From UBA1081 sp964495345 (GTDB lineage: Bacteria > Bacillota > Clostridia > Oscillospirales > Acutalibacteraceae), in the NCBI GenBank assembly GCA_964495345.1, contig CAZBVV010000033.1, positions 1 to 16,028 of the forward strand: a stretch of 16,028 bases of DNA. The letters run 5' to 3'. The notes beneath the pieces were generated by a model. The model saw nothing but the letters and a program-made list of their open reading frames with translations, had not been told where the DNA came from and ran no database searches. Each line of letters begins with the position of its first letter. The stretch's first letter is position 1. Positions 1-7,494 of this stretch are shown one piece after another. The position numbers and the translations under genes were made by a program.

Positions 1-1
1 G

Positions 2-1303
2 CTTGAAGATTTTACCGATGAGCAAAAAGAAGCTGCAGATATTGATTCAAATGGTGATGTTACAGCAGGTGATGCCCGTATTGCATTAAGAATTTCGGCA
101 TCTCTTGAAGATATCAAAGATTATATCGTTGCAACACCCGATGATGACGGCACTGTTGAAGTTCCCGATAACGAAAATCCCGATGACAATGAGTCAGGCA
201 CTCAGACAGATGTAAAAGAGCTGTCAAATTATCTTTGTTGCTCGGTAGATGAACTTGTTGAAGCGGGAATTGACGTAACCTTTGTCGAGGAATATTATGA
301 TTGGTCAACAGACGGATTCACTATATTTGTTGATTGGTATGACTATGATTACGACGATGTAATTGATGAAACACAGATTTATTGGATAGCCATTGAAGAA
401 CCAAGTGATTATACTATCTATGGTGTAAAATACGGAATGACTGTTGATGAAGCGTTGCAGGTACTCGCTGACAATGGCATTGAGGCAACTCTTGACGAGA
501 TTGGTGATATTTATATTGCTGACTACGAAAACGGAATTTACCTGTATATGTACACATACGACGGTGAAACATTATCAAGTCTGAATGTTCATTATGAAGC
601 AATAGATGTGTGGTACGGCTTAGGATATAATATAGATTATTATTTCTATATTATGCCGGACCTTGTACTTGTAGATGAAGAAAATAATATCTATGCAAAT
701 GATTATGTTGAACTTTATGTAACCGAATACGGATATGTTGATTCTCTCGTTTTGAACAGTTCAATTTCTACAGTCACCGCTTGCGGTATTTATGCAGGCA
801 TGACAAGTGAACAGGTGGATGAACTTCTTGAATGGTTTGGCTTTATAAAGACTGAAGATTATTATATTAATGAATACTATAATGAATGCCTTTATGTTTC
901 ATATGATGATGACGGACTTGTTGAAAGTGTAGAATTTAGTCGCGGTGCATATAGTGATTTGACAATGTACATTATTGAAGACACTAATAAGATTCTTAAC
1001 GATTTTGATCTGGTTCAGGATGAAACAGGCTACGGCTCGGATGCTATCCATTTTGGCCTTAATGCAGGTGGTGATTATGTAACAGAAGTTCAGATTAACG
1101 GTGACTGTGACCATTCAATTTTTGATTTAACATTCGGAATGAATCTTGATGCTGCTATTGAAGAGCTGTCATATTATGGCTATGATATTGAAGTGAACGA
1201 GCGTTGTTATTACTATGATGATACTGAATATTTTGAGCTTTGTTCCGAGGACGGAGTAACGGTAAGTTCAATTACCTACGGCATTGTTACAGAAGAATAT
1301 TAA
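2..1303 (+). CDS. Secreted acidic protein with dockerin-like repeat and three GMT repeats (5' partial)
   Basis: The frame is open from the left edge, so the true start lies outside the window; the visible part is 433 residues. Residues 13-35 (ADIDSNGDVTAGDARIAL...) match one calcium-binding half of a type I dockerin: D1, D3, N5, G6, D7, V8 and D12 of the loop, followed by the ARxALRxSAxLE helix common in Ruminococcus-type proteins. An acidic linker rich in D, P and E follows (about 45-70). The rest is a Y/D/E-rich region with three related units opening VKYGMT (about 142), IYAGMT (about 263) and LTFGMN (about 376). Each has a helix and then beta-rich sequence ending near 'dG.v.s', a layout like the small alpha/beta repeats of the BLIP/SmpA type. 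The protein is probably extracellular and perhaps attached through dockerin-cohesin binding. Its function is unknown: no catalytic motif is visible. It could instead be a plain repeat-bearing surface protein, because only one dockerin half is seen. It ends in a strong terminator. Confidence 0.85.
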   Translation, partial: LEDFTDEQKEAADIDSNGDVTAGDARIALRISASLEDIKDYIVATPDDDGTVEVPDNENPDDNESGTQTDVKELSNYLCCSVDELVEAGIDVTFVEEYYDWSTDGFTIFVDWYDYDYDDVIDETQIYWIAIEEPSDYTIYGVKYGMTVDEALQVLADNGIEATLDEIGDIYIADYENGIYLYMYTYDGETLSSLNVHYEAIDVWYGLGYNIDYYFYIMPDLVLVDEENNIYANDYVELYVTEYGYVDSLVLNSSISTVTACGIYAGMTSEQVDELLEWFGFIKTEDYYINEYYNECLYVSYDDDGLVESVEFSRGAYSDLTMYIIEDTNKILNDFDLVQDETGYGSDAIHFGLNAGGDYVTEVQINGDCDHSIFDLTFGMNLDAAIEELSYYGYDIEVNERCYYYDDTEYFELCSEDGVTVSSITYGIVTEEY

Positions 1304-1336
1304 AAAATTTGGAGCTGTAAACACAGCTCCTTTTTT
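1304..1336 (+). terminator. Rho-independent terminator of the dockerin-like gene
   Basis: A perfect 8-bp stem GGAGCTGT/ACAGCTCC (1311-1318 with 1323-1330) with loop AAAC is followed by six T. A run of A lies upstream of the stem, so it may also work on the minus strand. It begins right after the stop codon. Confidence 0.9.
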
Positions 1337-1337
1337 A

Positions 1338-1384
1338 CTTTATAGGAAACTGCGTTTCCATAAAGCAAAAAAATTATATGTCCC
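1338..1384 (+). repeat. Dispersed palindromic repeat, copy 1
   Basis: The segment begins CTTTATAGGAAAC and continues through GTTTCCATAAAG to ATTATATGTCCC. The first 28 bases form an almost perfect inverted repeat: CTTTAT and GGAAAC pair with GTTTCC and ATAAAG, with one bulged A and loop TGC. A diverged copy lies at 12821-12867. Both copies sit directly after the terminator of a plus-strand gene, in front of a hairpin containing GAAAACGG...CCGTTTTCTTG, at a junction of convergent genes. Origin unknown; it could be a REP-like or MITE-derived intergenic repeat. Confidence 0.6.
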
Positions 1385-1420
1385 GCCGATTTGCCCTGCG
1401 GGCACGGCGATGGACTATCC

Positions 1421-1456
1421 GAAAACGGTCGCCGTAGGCGTACGGCGACCGTTTTC
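1421..1456 (-). terminator. Long hairpin, probable metH operon terminator
   Basis: A perfect 16-bp stem (1421-1436 with 1441-1456, loop GGCG) stands 18 bases past the metH stop. GAAAAC at the 5' edge and GTTTTC at the 3' edge give a short T-run on either strand, so it may act in both directions. The T-run is only four bases, so termination is inferred from stem strength and position. A smaller hairpin TGCCC-tgc-GGGCA lies beside it at 1392-1404. Confidence 0.6.
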
Positions 1457-1474
1457 TTGCATCCCCATTTGATG

Positions 1475-3868
1475 TTATATTATGCTTTCCGCATATCTTA
1501 CGGTTTCCATGGCATCTTTGCAGTATTTATCTGCACCGATTTTTTCAGCGTATTCTTTATTAAGTACCGCACCGCCCACAACAGTTTTGCACCACGGAGC
1601 TTTTTCTTTAAGTAGTCTTATTGTTTTTTCCATGGCAGGTACGGTGGTTGTCATCAATGCACTTAAACCTACGATGGGAGCGTGCTGCTTTATTGTCTCA
1701 TCAACGATTACTTCAGGTGGCACGTCCTTGCCCAAATCAGTTACGCAAAAGCCGTAATTTTCAAGCAGTAGCTTAACAATATTTTTGCCGATATCGTGAA
1801 TGTCACCGTGTACTGTTGCGATTATAACATTACCTTTTGCTGCGGATTGAGAATTGGTTGCAAGAAGATGTGATTTGATTATTTCAAAAGCACTTTTTGC
1901 CGCCTCTGCACTCATAAGCAACTGTGGCAGATAAACGGTTTTGTTCTCAAATCCTTTGCCCACCGTGTCAAGTGCAGGGATAATTTCATTGTTAACTATA
2001 TCAATAGGGGCGGACTCCTCAAGCAGTATCTTTGTTATTTCGCTTGCTTTGTCTTTCAGTCCTTTTATTATTGCGTTTTGTAATGAGGATTTTGCATCTG
2101 TATTTGCGGATGTTTTTACAGATGATACAGGATTGGACGTAACAAAGCTGTCTGCAACGTTTATATAGTTTCCGCAGTTTTCGTCAAATCCCCGTAAAGC
2201 TCTGTATGTGTAATAAGTTTTCATCATATCAGTTGAATAGGGATTCATAATTGCAGCTGATAATCCGTTTTCAAGAGCCATAAGGAAAAAAGTTCCGTTT
2301 ATTGCATCCCTGTTTGGCAGACCGAATGAAATGTTTGATACACCTAAGGATGTATGACAGCCAAGCTCATTCTTTATTGTTTTAAGTGCATCCAGCGTAA
2401 CGTTTGCCGCATTGTTATCTGCACTTATTGTCATGGCAAGAGTGTCAAAAATAATATCCTTTTTGTCAATTCCGTATTCTTCTGCCTTTTTGAGAATTTT
2501 CCTTGCTATGTCAACTCTATTTTCGGCAGTATCGGGAATTCCGTTCTCATCAAGTGTAAGAGCCACAACAACTCCGCCGTATTTTTTTACAAGAGGGAAG
2601 ATTGATTGCATATTTTCCGCTTTGCCGTTTACGGAGTTTATCAATGCTTTTCCGTTGTATCGGCGTAAAGCCGCTTCCATAGCTGAAATATCGGATGAGT
2701 CGATTTGTAAAGGAAGATTGATAATTGCCTGCAACTCGCAAACGCAGTCAACAAGCATTCTTGTTTCGTCAATATCGGGCAAACCAACGTTAACGTCAAG
2801 AATATGCACACCTTTTTCCTGCTGAGTAATACCTTCATTCAGTATGTAATCAATATCGTTCTCGATAAGAGCCTGTTTAAAGCGTTTTTTACCCGTGGGA
2901 TTGATTCTTTCACCGATAAGCAGGGGAGAAGAGCCGAATTTTACCGCATGGGTGTAAGAAGATACAACCGTTTCTGTTTTGAACTGAATGTCTTTAGGCT
3001 CAATGTTCTCAATTTTTTCTGCAAGATTTTCTATGTATTCGGGAGTTGTTCCGCAACAACCACCCACAAGGCGTACACCTTTTTTTACAAGTGCAGTAAT
3101 TTCGTCTGCAAATTCTTTTGCTGAAACATTAAATACTGTTTCGCCGTTAATGTTTTCGGGTAAACCTGCGTTAGGTTTAAGAATAACGGGAACGGATGCA
3201 CAATTCAAGAGCCTTTCAATAACGGGTACAAGCTGTTTTGGACCTAACGAGCAATTTGCTCCTATTGCATCAGCTCTCATTCCTTCAAGTAACGCAACCA
3301 TAGCTTCGGGTGATGCACCGGTCATAAGCTTGCCGTCCTCACCGTAAGCGTTTGATACGATTACGGGCAAATCACAGTTTTCTTTAGCCGCAAGAAGAGC
3401 CGCTTTTGTTTCGTAGCTGTCGTTCATGGTTTCAATCGTAATAAGGTCAACGCCGTACTTCGCACCCAATTTTACTGTTTGTGCAAAAAGAGAAACGGCA
3501 TCTTCAAAATCAAAGTCACCGTAAGGCTTTAAAAGCTTTCCCGACGGGCCTATATCAAGGGCTATAAACTTTTCGGCTGTGCTTACGCTTTCATCACGGG
3601 CATATTTTGCATTTTCCACCGCATGACGGATAATATCATCCAATTCCTGTAATGAAAAATTAAGAGTGTTTGCACCGAATGTGTTAGTGTTTATCACATT
3701 ACTGCCTGCATCAAAATATGCCTTGTGAATGTCCTTGATAATGTGCGGATGCGTTATGTTCCATCTTTCGGGATGTTCACCGGGTCTGAGTCCTTTAGTC
3801 TGGAGAATCGTACCCATGCCCCCGTCAAGAACAACAACGTTGTTCTTCAAATATTCTTTAAAATTCAT
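1475..3868 (-). CDS. metH: B12-dependent methionine synthase, short form lacking the reactivation domain
   Basis: This enzyme transfers the methyl group of 5-methyltetrahydrofolate through cobalamin to homocysteine, making methionine in the cytoplasm. Domains along the 797 residues: homocysteine methyltransferase (1-290) with zinc ligands C206 in GANCSLGP and C271/C272 in GGCCGTTP; pterin-binding barrel (about 310-575, IGERINPTGKKRF); B12 cap helices (about 595-675); Rossmann B12 domain (about 678-797) with the DxHxxG motif D689, H691, G694, where H691 would be the lower axial cobalt ligand. Full-length MetH has about 1,230 residues. The C-terminal AdoMet-dependent reactivation domain is absent here and is encoded by the gene just upstream, so the enzyme is split rather than truncated. 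The start at 3868 has an AAGGAG site lying in the last codons of that gene, suggesting coupled translation. Last gene of the B12-riboswitch operon. Confidence 0.95.
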   Translation of the reverse strand: MNFKEYLKNNVVVLDGGMGTILQTKGLRPGEHPERWNITHPHIIKDIHKAYFDAGSNVINTNTFGANTLNFSLQELDDIIRHAVENAKYARDESVSTAEKFIALDIGPSGKLLKPYGDFDFEDAVSLFAQTVKLGAKYGVDLITIETMNDSYETKAALLAAKENCDLPVIVSNAYGEDGKLMTGASPEAMVALLEGMRADAIGANCSLGPKQLVPVIERLLNCASVPVILKPNAGLPENINGETVFNVSAKEFADEITALVKKGVRLVGGCCGTTPEYIENLAEKIENIEPKDIQFKTETVVSSYTHAVKFGSSPLLIGERINPTGKKRFKQALIENDIDYILNEGITQQEKGVHILDVNVGLPDIDETRMLVDCVCELQAIINLPLQIDSSDISAMEAALRRYNGKALINSVNGKAENMQSIFPLVKKYGGVVVALTLDENGIPDTAENRVDIARKILKKAEEYGIDKKDIIFDTLAMTISADNNAANVTLDALKTIKNELGCHTSLGVSNISFGLPNRDAINGTFFLMALENGLSAAIMNPYSTDMMKTYYTYRALRGFDENCGNYINVADSFVTSNPVSSVKTSANTDAKSSLQNAIIKGLKDKASEITKILLEESAPIDIVNNEIIPALDTVGKGFENKTVYLPQLLMSAEAAKSAFEIIKSHLLATNSQSAAKGNVIIATVHGDIHDIGKNIVKLLLENYGFCVTDLGKDVPPEVIVDETIKQHAPIVGLSALMTTTVPAMEKTIRLLKEKAPWCKTVVGGAVLNKEYAEKIGADKYCKDAMETVRYAESII

Positions 3869-3872
3869 TTGT

Positions 3873-4451
3873 TTAACTCCTTATTCCGATAATTGCAGTG
3901 ACAGATTTTGAGGGGGACATCATCAAGCTGCTGTTTAATGTAAGTCCTATCTGTTTATGACAGTCAAGAACGGAAAATATATCTTTCTGAAATTCCAACG
4001 GTAAATCGCCGTAGCCTGCACTGAATCTCGGTTTTAAAATGAATGTCTGTGCCATGTCCTCACAAAACGTATCACAAAGTGCTTCAATGCGTTCTGCACC
4101 GATGCTCTGCATGATAACGGCTTTTGCAGGGGATATTTTTGCGTATTTTGAGATGAGTCTGTCAATTTCTATACCGACCGTTGCCCCGAAAACAATATTT
4201 TTTTTACAGCCTGCAAGATTTTTTGAAAGGTCAGCCGATTGAACCTTTGTAAAGCCTAAATCACACTCAGTATCTTTGATTTCAATATCAAAAATACTGT
4301 AGCATACTCTGTACGAAAGCTTGGGCACAGCTTCTTTGACCGATTCATTTATTAAATTAAGAATTTTCTCATCTGCATCTTTGCATCCGCAGTAACGGAG
4401 GATTTCTTTTGTATTTATCGCAGGTTCAGTATATATTTTTTTATAAACCAT
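3873..4451 (-). CDS. Free-standing MetH reactivation-domain protein
   Basis: A 192-residue protein resembling the C-terminal activation domain of MetH. That domain binds S-adenosylmethionine and flavodoxin-reduced cob(II)alamin enzyme to remethylate the cofactor after accidental oxidation. Visible family features are the central GATVGIEIDRLI segment (89-100), the RFSAGYGDLPLEFQ segment (142-155), corresponding to the RxxxGY AdoMet-binding motif, and the ending IGLTLNSSLMMSPSKSVTAIIG (168-189). It lies between metF (2-nt gap) and the short metH (4-nt gap), which lacks exactly this domain, so it very probably acts in trans on that enzyme. Split arrangements of this kind are known in other bacteria, for example Thermotoga. 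An AGGA site before the start lies inside the end of metF. Family assignment is firm; the partner is inferred from context. Confidence 0.9.
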   Translation of the reverse strand: MVYKKIYTEPAINTKEILRYCGCKDADEKILNLINESVKEAVPKLSYRVCYSIFDIEIKDTECDLGFTKVQSADLSKNLAGCKKNIVFGATVGIEIDRLISKYAKISPAKAVIMQSIGAERIEALCDTFCEDMAQTFILKPRFSAGYGDLPLEFQKDIFSVLDCHKQIGLTLNSSLMMSPSKSVTAIIGIRS

Positions 4452-4453
4452 TG

Positions 4454-5332
4454 TTATTTTCCTAAGATGTGTGACAGATTTGCCTGTATTTTTTGTGCAA
4501 CATCCGGTTTGTTCATGGAATAAATATGAACGTTTGTAATTCCGTTGGCGTAAAGGTCAATAATCTGATCTGTTGCGTAGGCAATACCCGCCTGTTTCAT
4601 GGCTTCGGGGTCAGCACCGAATTTGTCAACAAGACTTTTGAATCTTTGGGGCATAAATGAACCTGAGAGCTTTATTGACCTTGCCACCTGATTTGCATTT
4701 GTTATGGGCATTATTCCGGGGATTACAGGTACGGTTATACCTGCTTCACGGATTTTGTAAAGAAAGCTGTATAAAAGATTGTTGTCAAAAAACATCTGTG
4801 TGGTTAAAAAATCACATCCTGCATCAACTTTTTCTTTAAGTCTTTTTATATCATCCTTTTGTGTTGCACTTTCAGGGTGAATTTCGGGGTAGCACGCACC
4901 GCCTATGCAGAAATCATAACCGCTGTTCTTTATATCTTCAATAAGCTCGATGGCGTATTTGTAATCCCAATGGGAACGGTCAGCATCTTCAAGCTCTTTG
5001 GGGATATCTCCACGCAACGCCATAATGTTAGTAACACCTGCTGAGTGTATGGCTTCAATGCGTTCTTTTACTGTTTCTTTGCTTGATGATACACAAGTCA
5101 GATGTGCAAGAGTAGGCACACCGTACTGCTCCTTAATATTTTTTGCAATATCAAGCGTGTATTTACTTGTGCCGCCGCCCGCACCGTATGTAACGCTCAT
5201 AAAAAGAGGCGACAGCTTTGCAATTTCCTGTGTAGCTTCTTTTACACTTTCAAAGTTCGTTTCTGTTTTGGGAGGAAAAACCTCGAATGAAAGTGATAAT
5301 TTTTCTTTTTTAAGAATTTCTGAAATTTTCAT
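4454..5332 (-). CDS. metF: 5,10-methylenetetrahydrofolate reductase
   Basis: MetF reduces 5,10-methylene-THF to 5-methyl-THF with FAD and a reduced nicotinamide (or an electron-transfer partner in some anaerobes), supplying the methyl donor for MetH. The 292 residues match the usual bacterial length. Motifs: SFEVFPPKTE at 15-24, whose E17 corresponds to the catalytic Glu; GAGGGTSKYT; LTCVSSS; the ALRGD motif; and GGACYPEIHPES. An upstream in-frame ATG at 5356 has no ribosome site, whereas the ATG at 5332 has AAAGG eleven bases upstream and gives the typical MetF N-terminus (MKISEILKK), so 5332 is chosen. It follows the S-component gene by 27 nt (3 nt if the longer start is used) and is followed by the reactivation gene after 2 nt. 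It shares the B12 riboswitch control. Confidence 0.93.
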   Translation of the reverse strand: MKISEILKKEKLSLSFEVFPPKTETNFESVKEATQEIAKLSPLFMSVTYGAGGGTSKYTLDIAKNIKEQYGVPTLAHLTCVSSSKETVKERIEAIHSAGVTNIMALRGDIPKELEDADRSHWDYKYAIELIEDIKNSGYDFCIGGACYPEIHPESATQKDDIKRLKEKVDAGCDFLTTQMFFDNNLLYSFLYKIREAGITVPVIPGIMPITNANQVARSIKLSGSFMPQRFKSLVDKFGADPEAMKQAGIAYATDQIIDLYANGITNVHIYSMNKPDVAQKIQANLSHILGK

Positions 5333-5359
5333 TTTTATCAATACCTTTGCTGACATATG

Positions 5360-5872
5360 TTAATGAATAAATTTTTCACTTTGTTTGAGTATGGAAATAA
5401 TCGGACAAATAAGTAATCCGCAACAGAAATTACTTGCACCGTGAATTAAATCGTATGGAAGCCCCGCAACTATCCATGTTATTGTTGCATCAAAATTCAA
5501 GCCGTAAATTAATGCCTGTGCAGGTGCGTAGAGTAAGCCGAACAGTAAACCGTGCAAACCGCATACGGTCATATATACAATCGGACGTATTTTTTCAGGC
5601 ATATTTACGGGCAACAGCATAACTGCTGCCCAAAGGATTGTCCATATATACAAATAAGGAATCCACCATGTTGCAAAGCCTGCAAACAGACCGTTCAGCA
5701 AAACATAAATATAGATGGGATACAGAGCTTTTTTTCGGTATACAACGGTTATTGCAATTATAAATGTGCCTAAAAGATGTATATTCGGCAGTAATTCCAT
5801 TACAATCTTTGATGCATACATCAATGCACCCAGCATACCGAAAACAGCTATCTCTTTAATGTTTGTTTTCAA
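5360..5872 (-). CDS. ECF transporter S component, probably for cobalamin or a corrinoid
   Basis: A 170-residue integral membrane protein with about six hydrophobic segments (roughly 8-28, 30-45, 50-67, 70-88, 97-120, 130-160). The ending GLPYDLIHGASNFCCGLL is typical of S components, the substrate-binding subunits that dock on a shared EcfA-EcfA'-EcfT module. No ATPase or T-component is encoded nearby, as usual for group II systems. The substrate is inferred: the gene lies behind a cobalamin riboswitch, between a transcobalamin-like lipoprotein and B12-dependent methionine synthesis genes, so cobalamin or a precursor is most likely; folate would be the main alternative. The start is TTG at 5872 with AAGG ten bases upstream, two bases after the lipoprotein stop. 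Confidence 0.82.
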   Translation of the reverse strand: MKTNIKEIAVFGMLGALMYASKIVMELLPNIHLLGTFIIAITVVYRKKALYPIYIYVLLNGLFAGFATWWIPYLYIWTILWAAVMLLPVNMPEKIRPIVYMTVCGLHGLLFGLLYAPAQALIYGLNFDATITWIVAGLPYDLIHGASNFCCGLLICPIISILKQSEKFIH

Positions 5873-5874
5873 TT

Positions 5875-6369
5875 TTATTCAACCTTAAAGGAATATGTTG
5901 TACCGTCTGTGATTACTGTTGAATATACACCTGTTGATGCATATTCACCGTTGACATAAAATGCCCAGTATTTTCCGTCTTTATCGTAATCTACGGTAAC
6001 GCCGTTTACAGTTTTAACATACAACCCGTATGCACCGTCTTCACCGTCAATAAGTTCAAGTTCAATAAGTGCATCACCGACCGTTGTTTTGTTTGTGTGA
6101 ATTTTAAATACTGTTTCGGTTCCTTTAATATCAGTTACTGTAAATGTAAATGATGTTTCACCCTCACCGAGAACGGTTACATTTAAATCGGAAGCTTCTT
6201 CGGTAAGCTTTTCATCAATCACGGTATCATCTGTTGTTGATGTTTCCGTATCGGGTGTTTCTTTAGTGTTTGTGTCCTGACAGCCTGTTGTAAAAAGTGC
6301 CATAGCCGCAATAAGCACGATACAAAGGATGACGGACAGAATTTTTCTTAAATCTGTCTTTTTTTGCAT
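5875..6369 (-). CDS. DUF4430 (transcobalamin C-terminal-like) lipoprotein, putative corrinoid-binding protein
   Basis: A 164-residue exported lipoprotein. A hydrophobic signal (residues 8-28) ends in a lipobox FTTGC with C30 as the lipidated Cys. A T/D/E-rich spacer follows (31-60), then a single DUF4430 domain (about 65-164) with its hallmark ending: DKDGKYWAFYVNGEYASTGV, then TVITDGTTYSFKVE. This family resembles the C-terminal domain of transcobalamin and intrinsic factor, which contacts cobalamin. As the first gene behind a cobalamin riboswitch and next to an S component, it is probably a cell-surface corrinoid-capture protein. The start is set at ATG 6369, ten bases from AGGAG (6380-6384); the in-frame TTG at 6378 is only one base from that site and is rejected. 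Binding of B12 is inference. Confidence 0.85.
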   Translation of the reverse strand: MQKKTDLRKILSVILCIVLIAAMALFTTGCQDTNTKETPDTETSTTDDTVIDEKLTEEASDLNVTVLGEGETSFTFTVTDIKGTETVFKIHTNKTTVGDALIELELIDGEDGAYGLYVKTVNGVTVDYDKDGKYWAFYVNGEYASTGVYSTVITDGTTYSFKVE

Positions 6370-6439
6370 AGTATGCAATCTCCTTTAAAAATATATTTCC
6401 TCATTAACCGGCACTCGCAGTTGTAATCACGAGGTTTTT

Positions 6440-6594
6440 TTGCGGAAAATATTTCGACTTGATGCATCATTTTTCACCTTCTCGGTTTTATCCAATGGCT
6501 TGTCCCCGATTTGCGGCATCGGGCAGAAAAATGACTTGAATGCATCTCACGGCGACGGGCTCGTACAGGAATTGCACCTGTTTCCTTTCCGCAA
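6440..6594 (-). promoter_or_regulatory. Cobalamin riboswitch aptamer
   Basis: Read on the minus strand, the segment has the conserved cobalamin-aptamer core: GGAAACAGGTGCAATTCCTG, then GAGCCCGTCGCCGTGA, then later AAGCCATTGGATAAAACCGAG, a diverged form of the B12 box. The ends pair as P1: TTGCGGAAA (6586-6594) with TTTCCGCAA (6440-6448), nine base pairs. A hairpin candidate with stem CTCG/CGAG (6414-6433) lies between P1 and the ribosome site of the DUF4430 gene (6380-6384). I see no U-run terminator in the leader, so translational control through that hairpin is possible but unproven. It should repress the whole B12 uptake and methionine operon when corrinoid is plentiful. Confidence 0.9.
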
Positions 6595-6602
6595 GCAAAG
6601 AT

Positions 6603-6631
6603 ATTTTATCACATAGTGAATAGTTTTTCAA
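6603..6631 (-). promoter_or_regulatory. Promoter of the B12 operon, inside the end of the HAD gene
   Basis: On the minus strand TTGAAA (6626-6631), a 17-base spacer and TAAAAT (6603-6608) form a sigma-A-type promoter. The predicted start of transcription, near 6596, falls right at the first base of riboswitch stem P1. The promoter overlaps the last codons and abuts the stop of the HAD phosphatase gene. Confidence 0.65.
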
Positions 6632-7436
6632 TAAATTTTACAACACCGTTGTTATTATTAGATTCAATAATTCCGTCAGCTTTTGTTTTTACCTCATCTT
6701 TTGCATTCATAACAGCATAAGATTCATCACTTGCTTCAAACATAGGCAAATCGTTAAGATTATCACCAAAACAGATTACTTTTTCAAAACCTAACATATT
6801 TTTAAGTGTGATGACCGCATTTTTTTTAGATGCTTTACTACTGCAAACCTCAAGATACCAATGCTCTGTATTATAAATATCGCGGTAAAATTCCACTCTC
6901 AAATCTTTGCATTTGTTCAGAGCTTCATATGCTGCAATAAGATTTTCTTTTTTATCATCTATGGAGTAATAAACGATGTTTTTATTAATGCAATCGGTAA
7001 AAGATTTTACCTTTATAAATTTTTTGTTGTATTTTCGTTGTCTTTCTTCAATAAACGCCAACGCATTGGGAGAGTCGGTATTTTCGTAGTAAGTGTTAAG
7101 GCTGTCGTTATCTATTGTGTAAACAAAACCTGATTTTATATATTCTTTTATTACATCGAATAAAACTTTTTTTGCCGTATCGGATAAGGGTTTAATGTCA
7201 ACGTAATGTCCGCATTTTAAATCATATATCGCAACGCCGTTCATAAGTATTACGGGGGTGTTGATATTTACATCCTGCAACATTTTAACCACCGTTGCAT
7301 TCGTTCTTGCAGTTGCTATTGAAAAATTTAAGCCCCTTGCAATAAATTCATTAAGTTTTTCTGCCGTAAAATCGGATATTTCCGCATTTTCATTCAGAAG
7401 AGTACCGTCAAGGTCGGATATGTAAAGAGTTTTCAT
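6609..7436 (-). CDS. Cof-type HAD-IIB phosphatase
   Basis: A 275-residue haloacid-dehalogenase superfamily hydrolase with the C2B cap, a group that dephosphorylates sugar phosphates or cofactor precursors in the cytoplasm. Motif I is DLDGT (D8 nucleophile, D10 acid/base), motif II is T42 in SIATARTNA, and motif IV is CFGDNLNDLPMF near the C-terminus, binding magnesium with its Asp residues. An open frame continues upstream to 7559, but the stretch before MKTLYISDLDGTLL is not HAD-like and overlaps another small gene. ATG 7436 has AGAGGG nine bases upstream and puts motif I at the normal place, so it is chosen. It follows the 42-residue gene and a hairpin. Substrate cannot be read from sequence; there is no clear link to the B12 genes downstream. 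Confidence 0.9.
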   Translation of the reverse strand: MKTLYISDLDGTLLNENAEISDFTAEKLNEFIARGLNFSIATARTNATVVKMLQDVNINTPVILMNGVAIYDLKCGHYVDIKPLSDTAKKVLFDVIKEYIKSGFVYTIDNDSLNTYYENTDSPNALAFIEERQRKYNKKFIKVKSFTDCINKNIVYYSIDDKKENLIAAYEALNKCKDLRVEFYRDIYNTEHWYLEVCSSKASKKNAVITLKNMLGFEKVICFGDNLNDLPMFEASDESYAVMNAKDEVKTKADGIIESNNNNGVVKFIEKLFTM

Positions 7437-7460
7437 AAATTCAATCCCTCTAATGATAAA

Positions 7461-7482
7461 TACACGGTCAAAAGACCGTGTA
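7461..7482 (-). terminator. Hairpin between the small ORF and the HAD gene, possible attenuator
   Basis: A perfect 9-bp stem TACACGGTC/GACCGTGTA with a four-base loop lies 12 bases after the stop of the 42-residue gene. Only TTTATCATT follows on the minus strand, so termination would be weak. It may reduce read-through into the HAD gene or stabilise the short upstream message. Confidence 0.5.
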
Positions 7483-7494
7483 CTCATGGTAATT

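Noticed and set aside
899..1114. 71-residue minus-strand ORF in the dockerin-like gene
   Set aside because: It is antisense to the open frame of a gene with repeats and a terminator; no RBS was seen.
1391..1615. Plus-strand ORFs at 1284-1615 after the dockerin-like gene
   Set aside because: They run through a terminator, the palindromic repeat and the antisense of metH, with no RBS.
2412..2825. 137-residue plus-strand ORF within metH
   Set aside because: It is antisense to a well-conserved coding region and has no RBS or family features; the same holds for 2804-3124, 2988-3347 and 1482-1757.
4998..5363. 121-residue plus-strand ORF opposite metF
   Set aside because: Shadow of metF, whose motifs are unmistakable.
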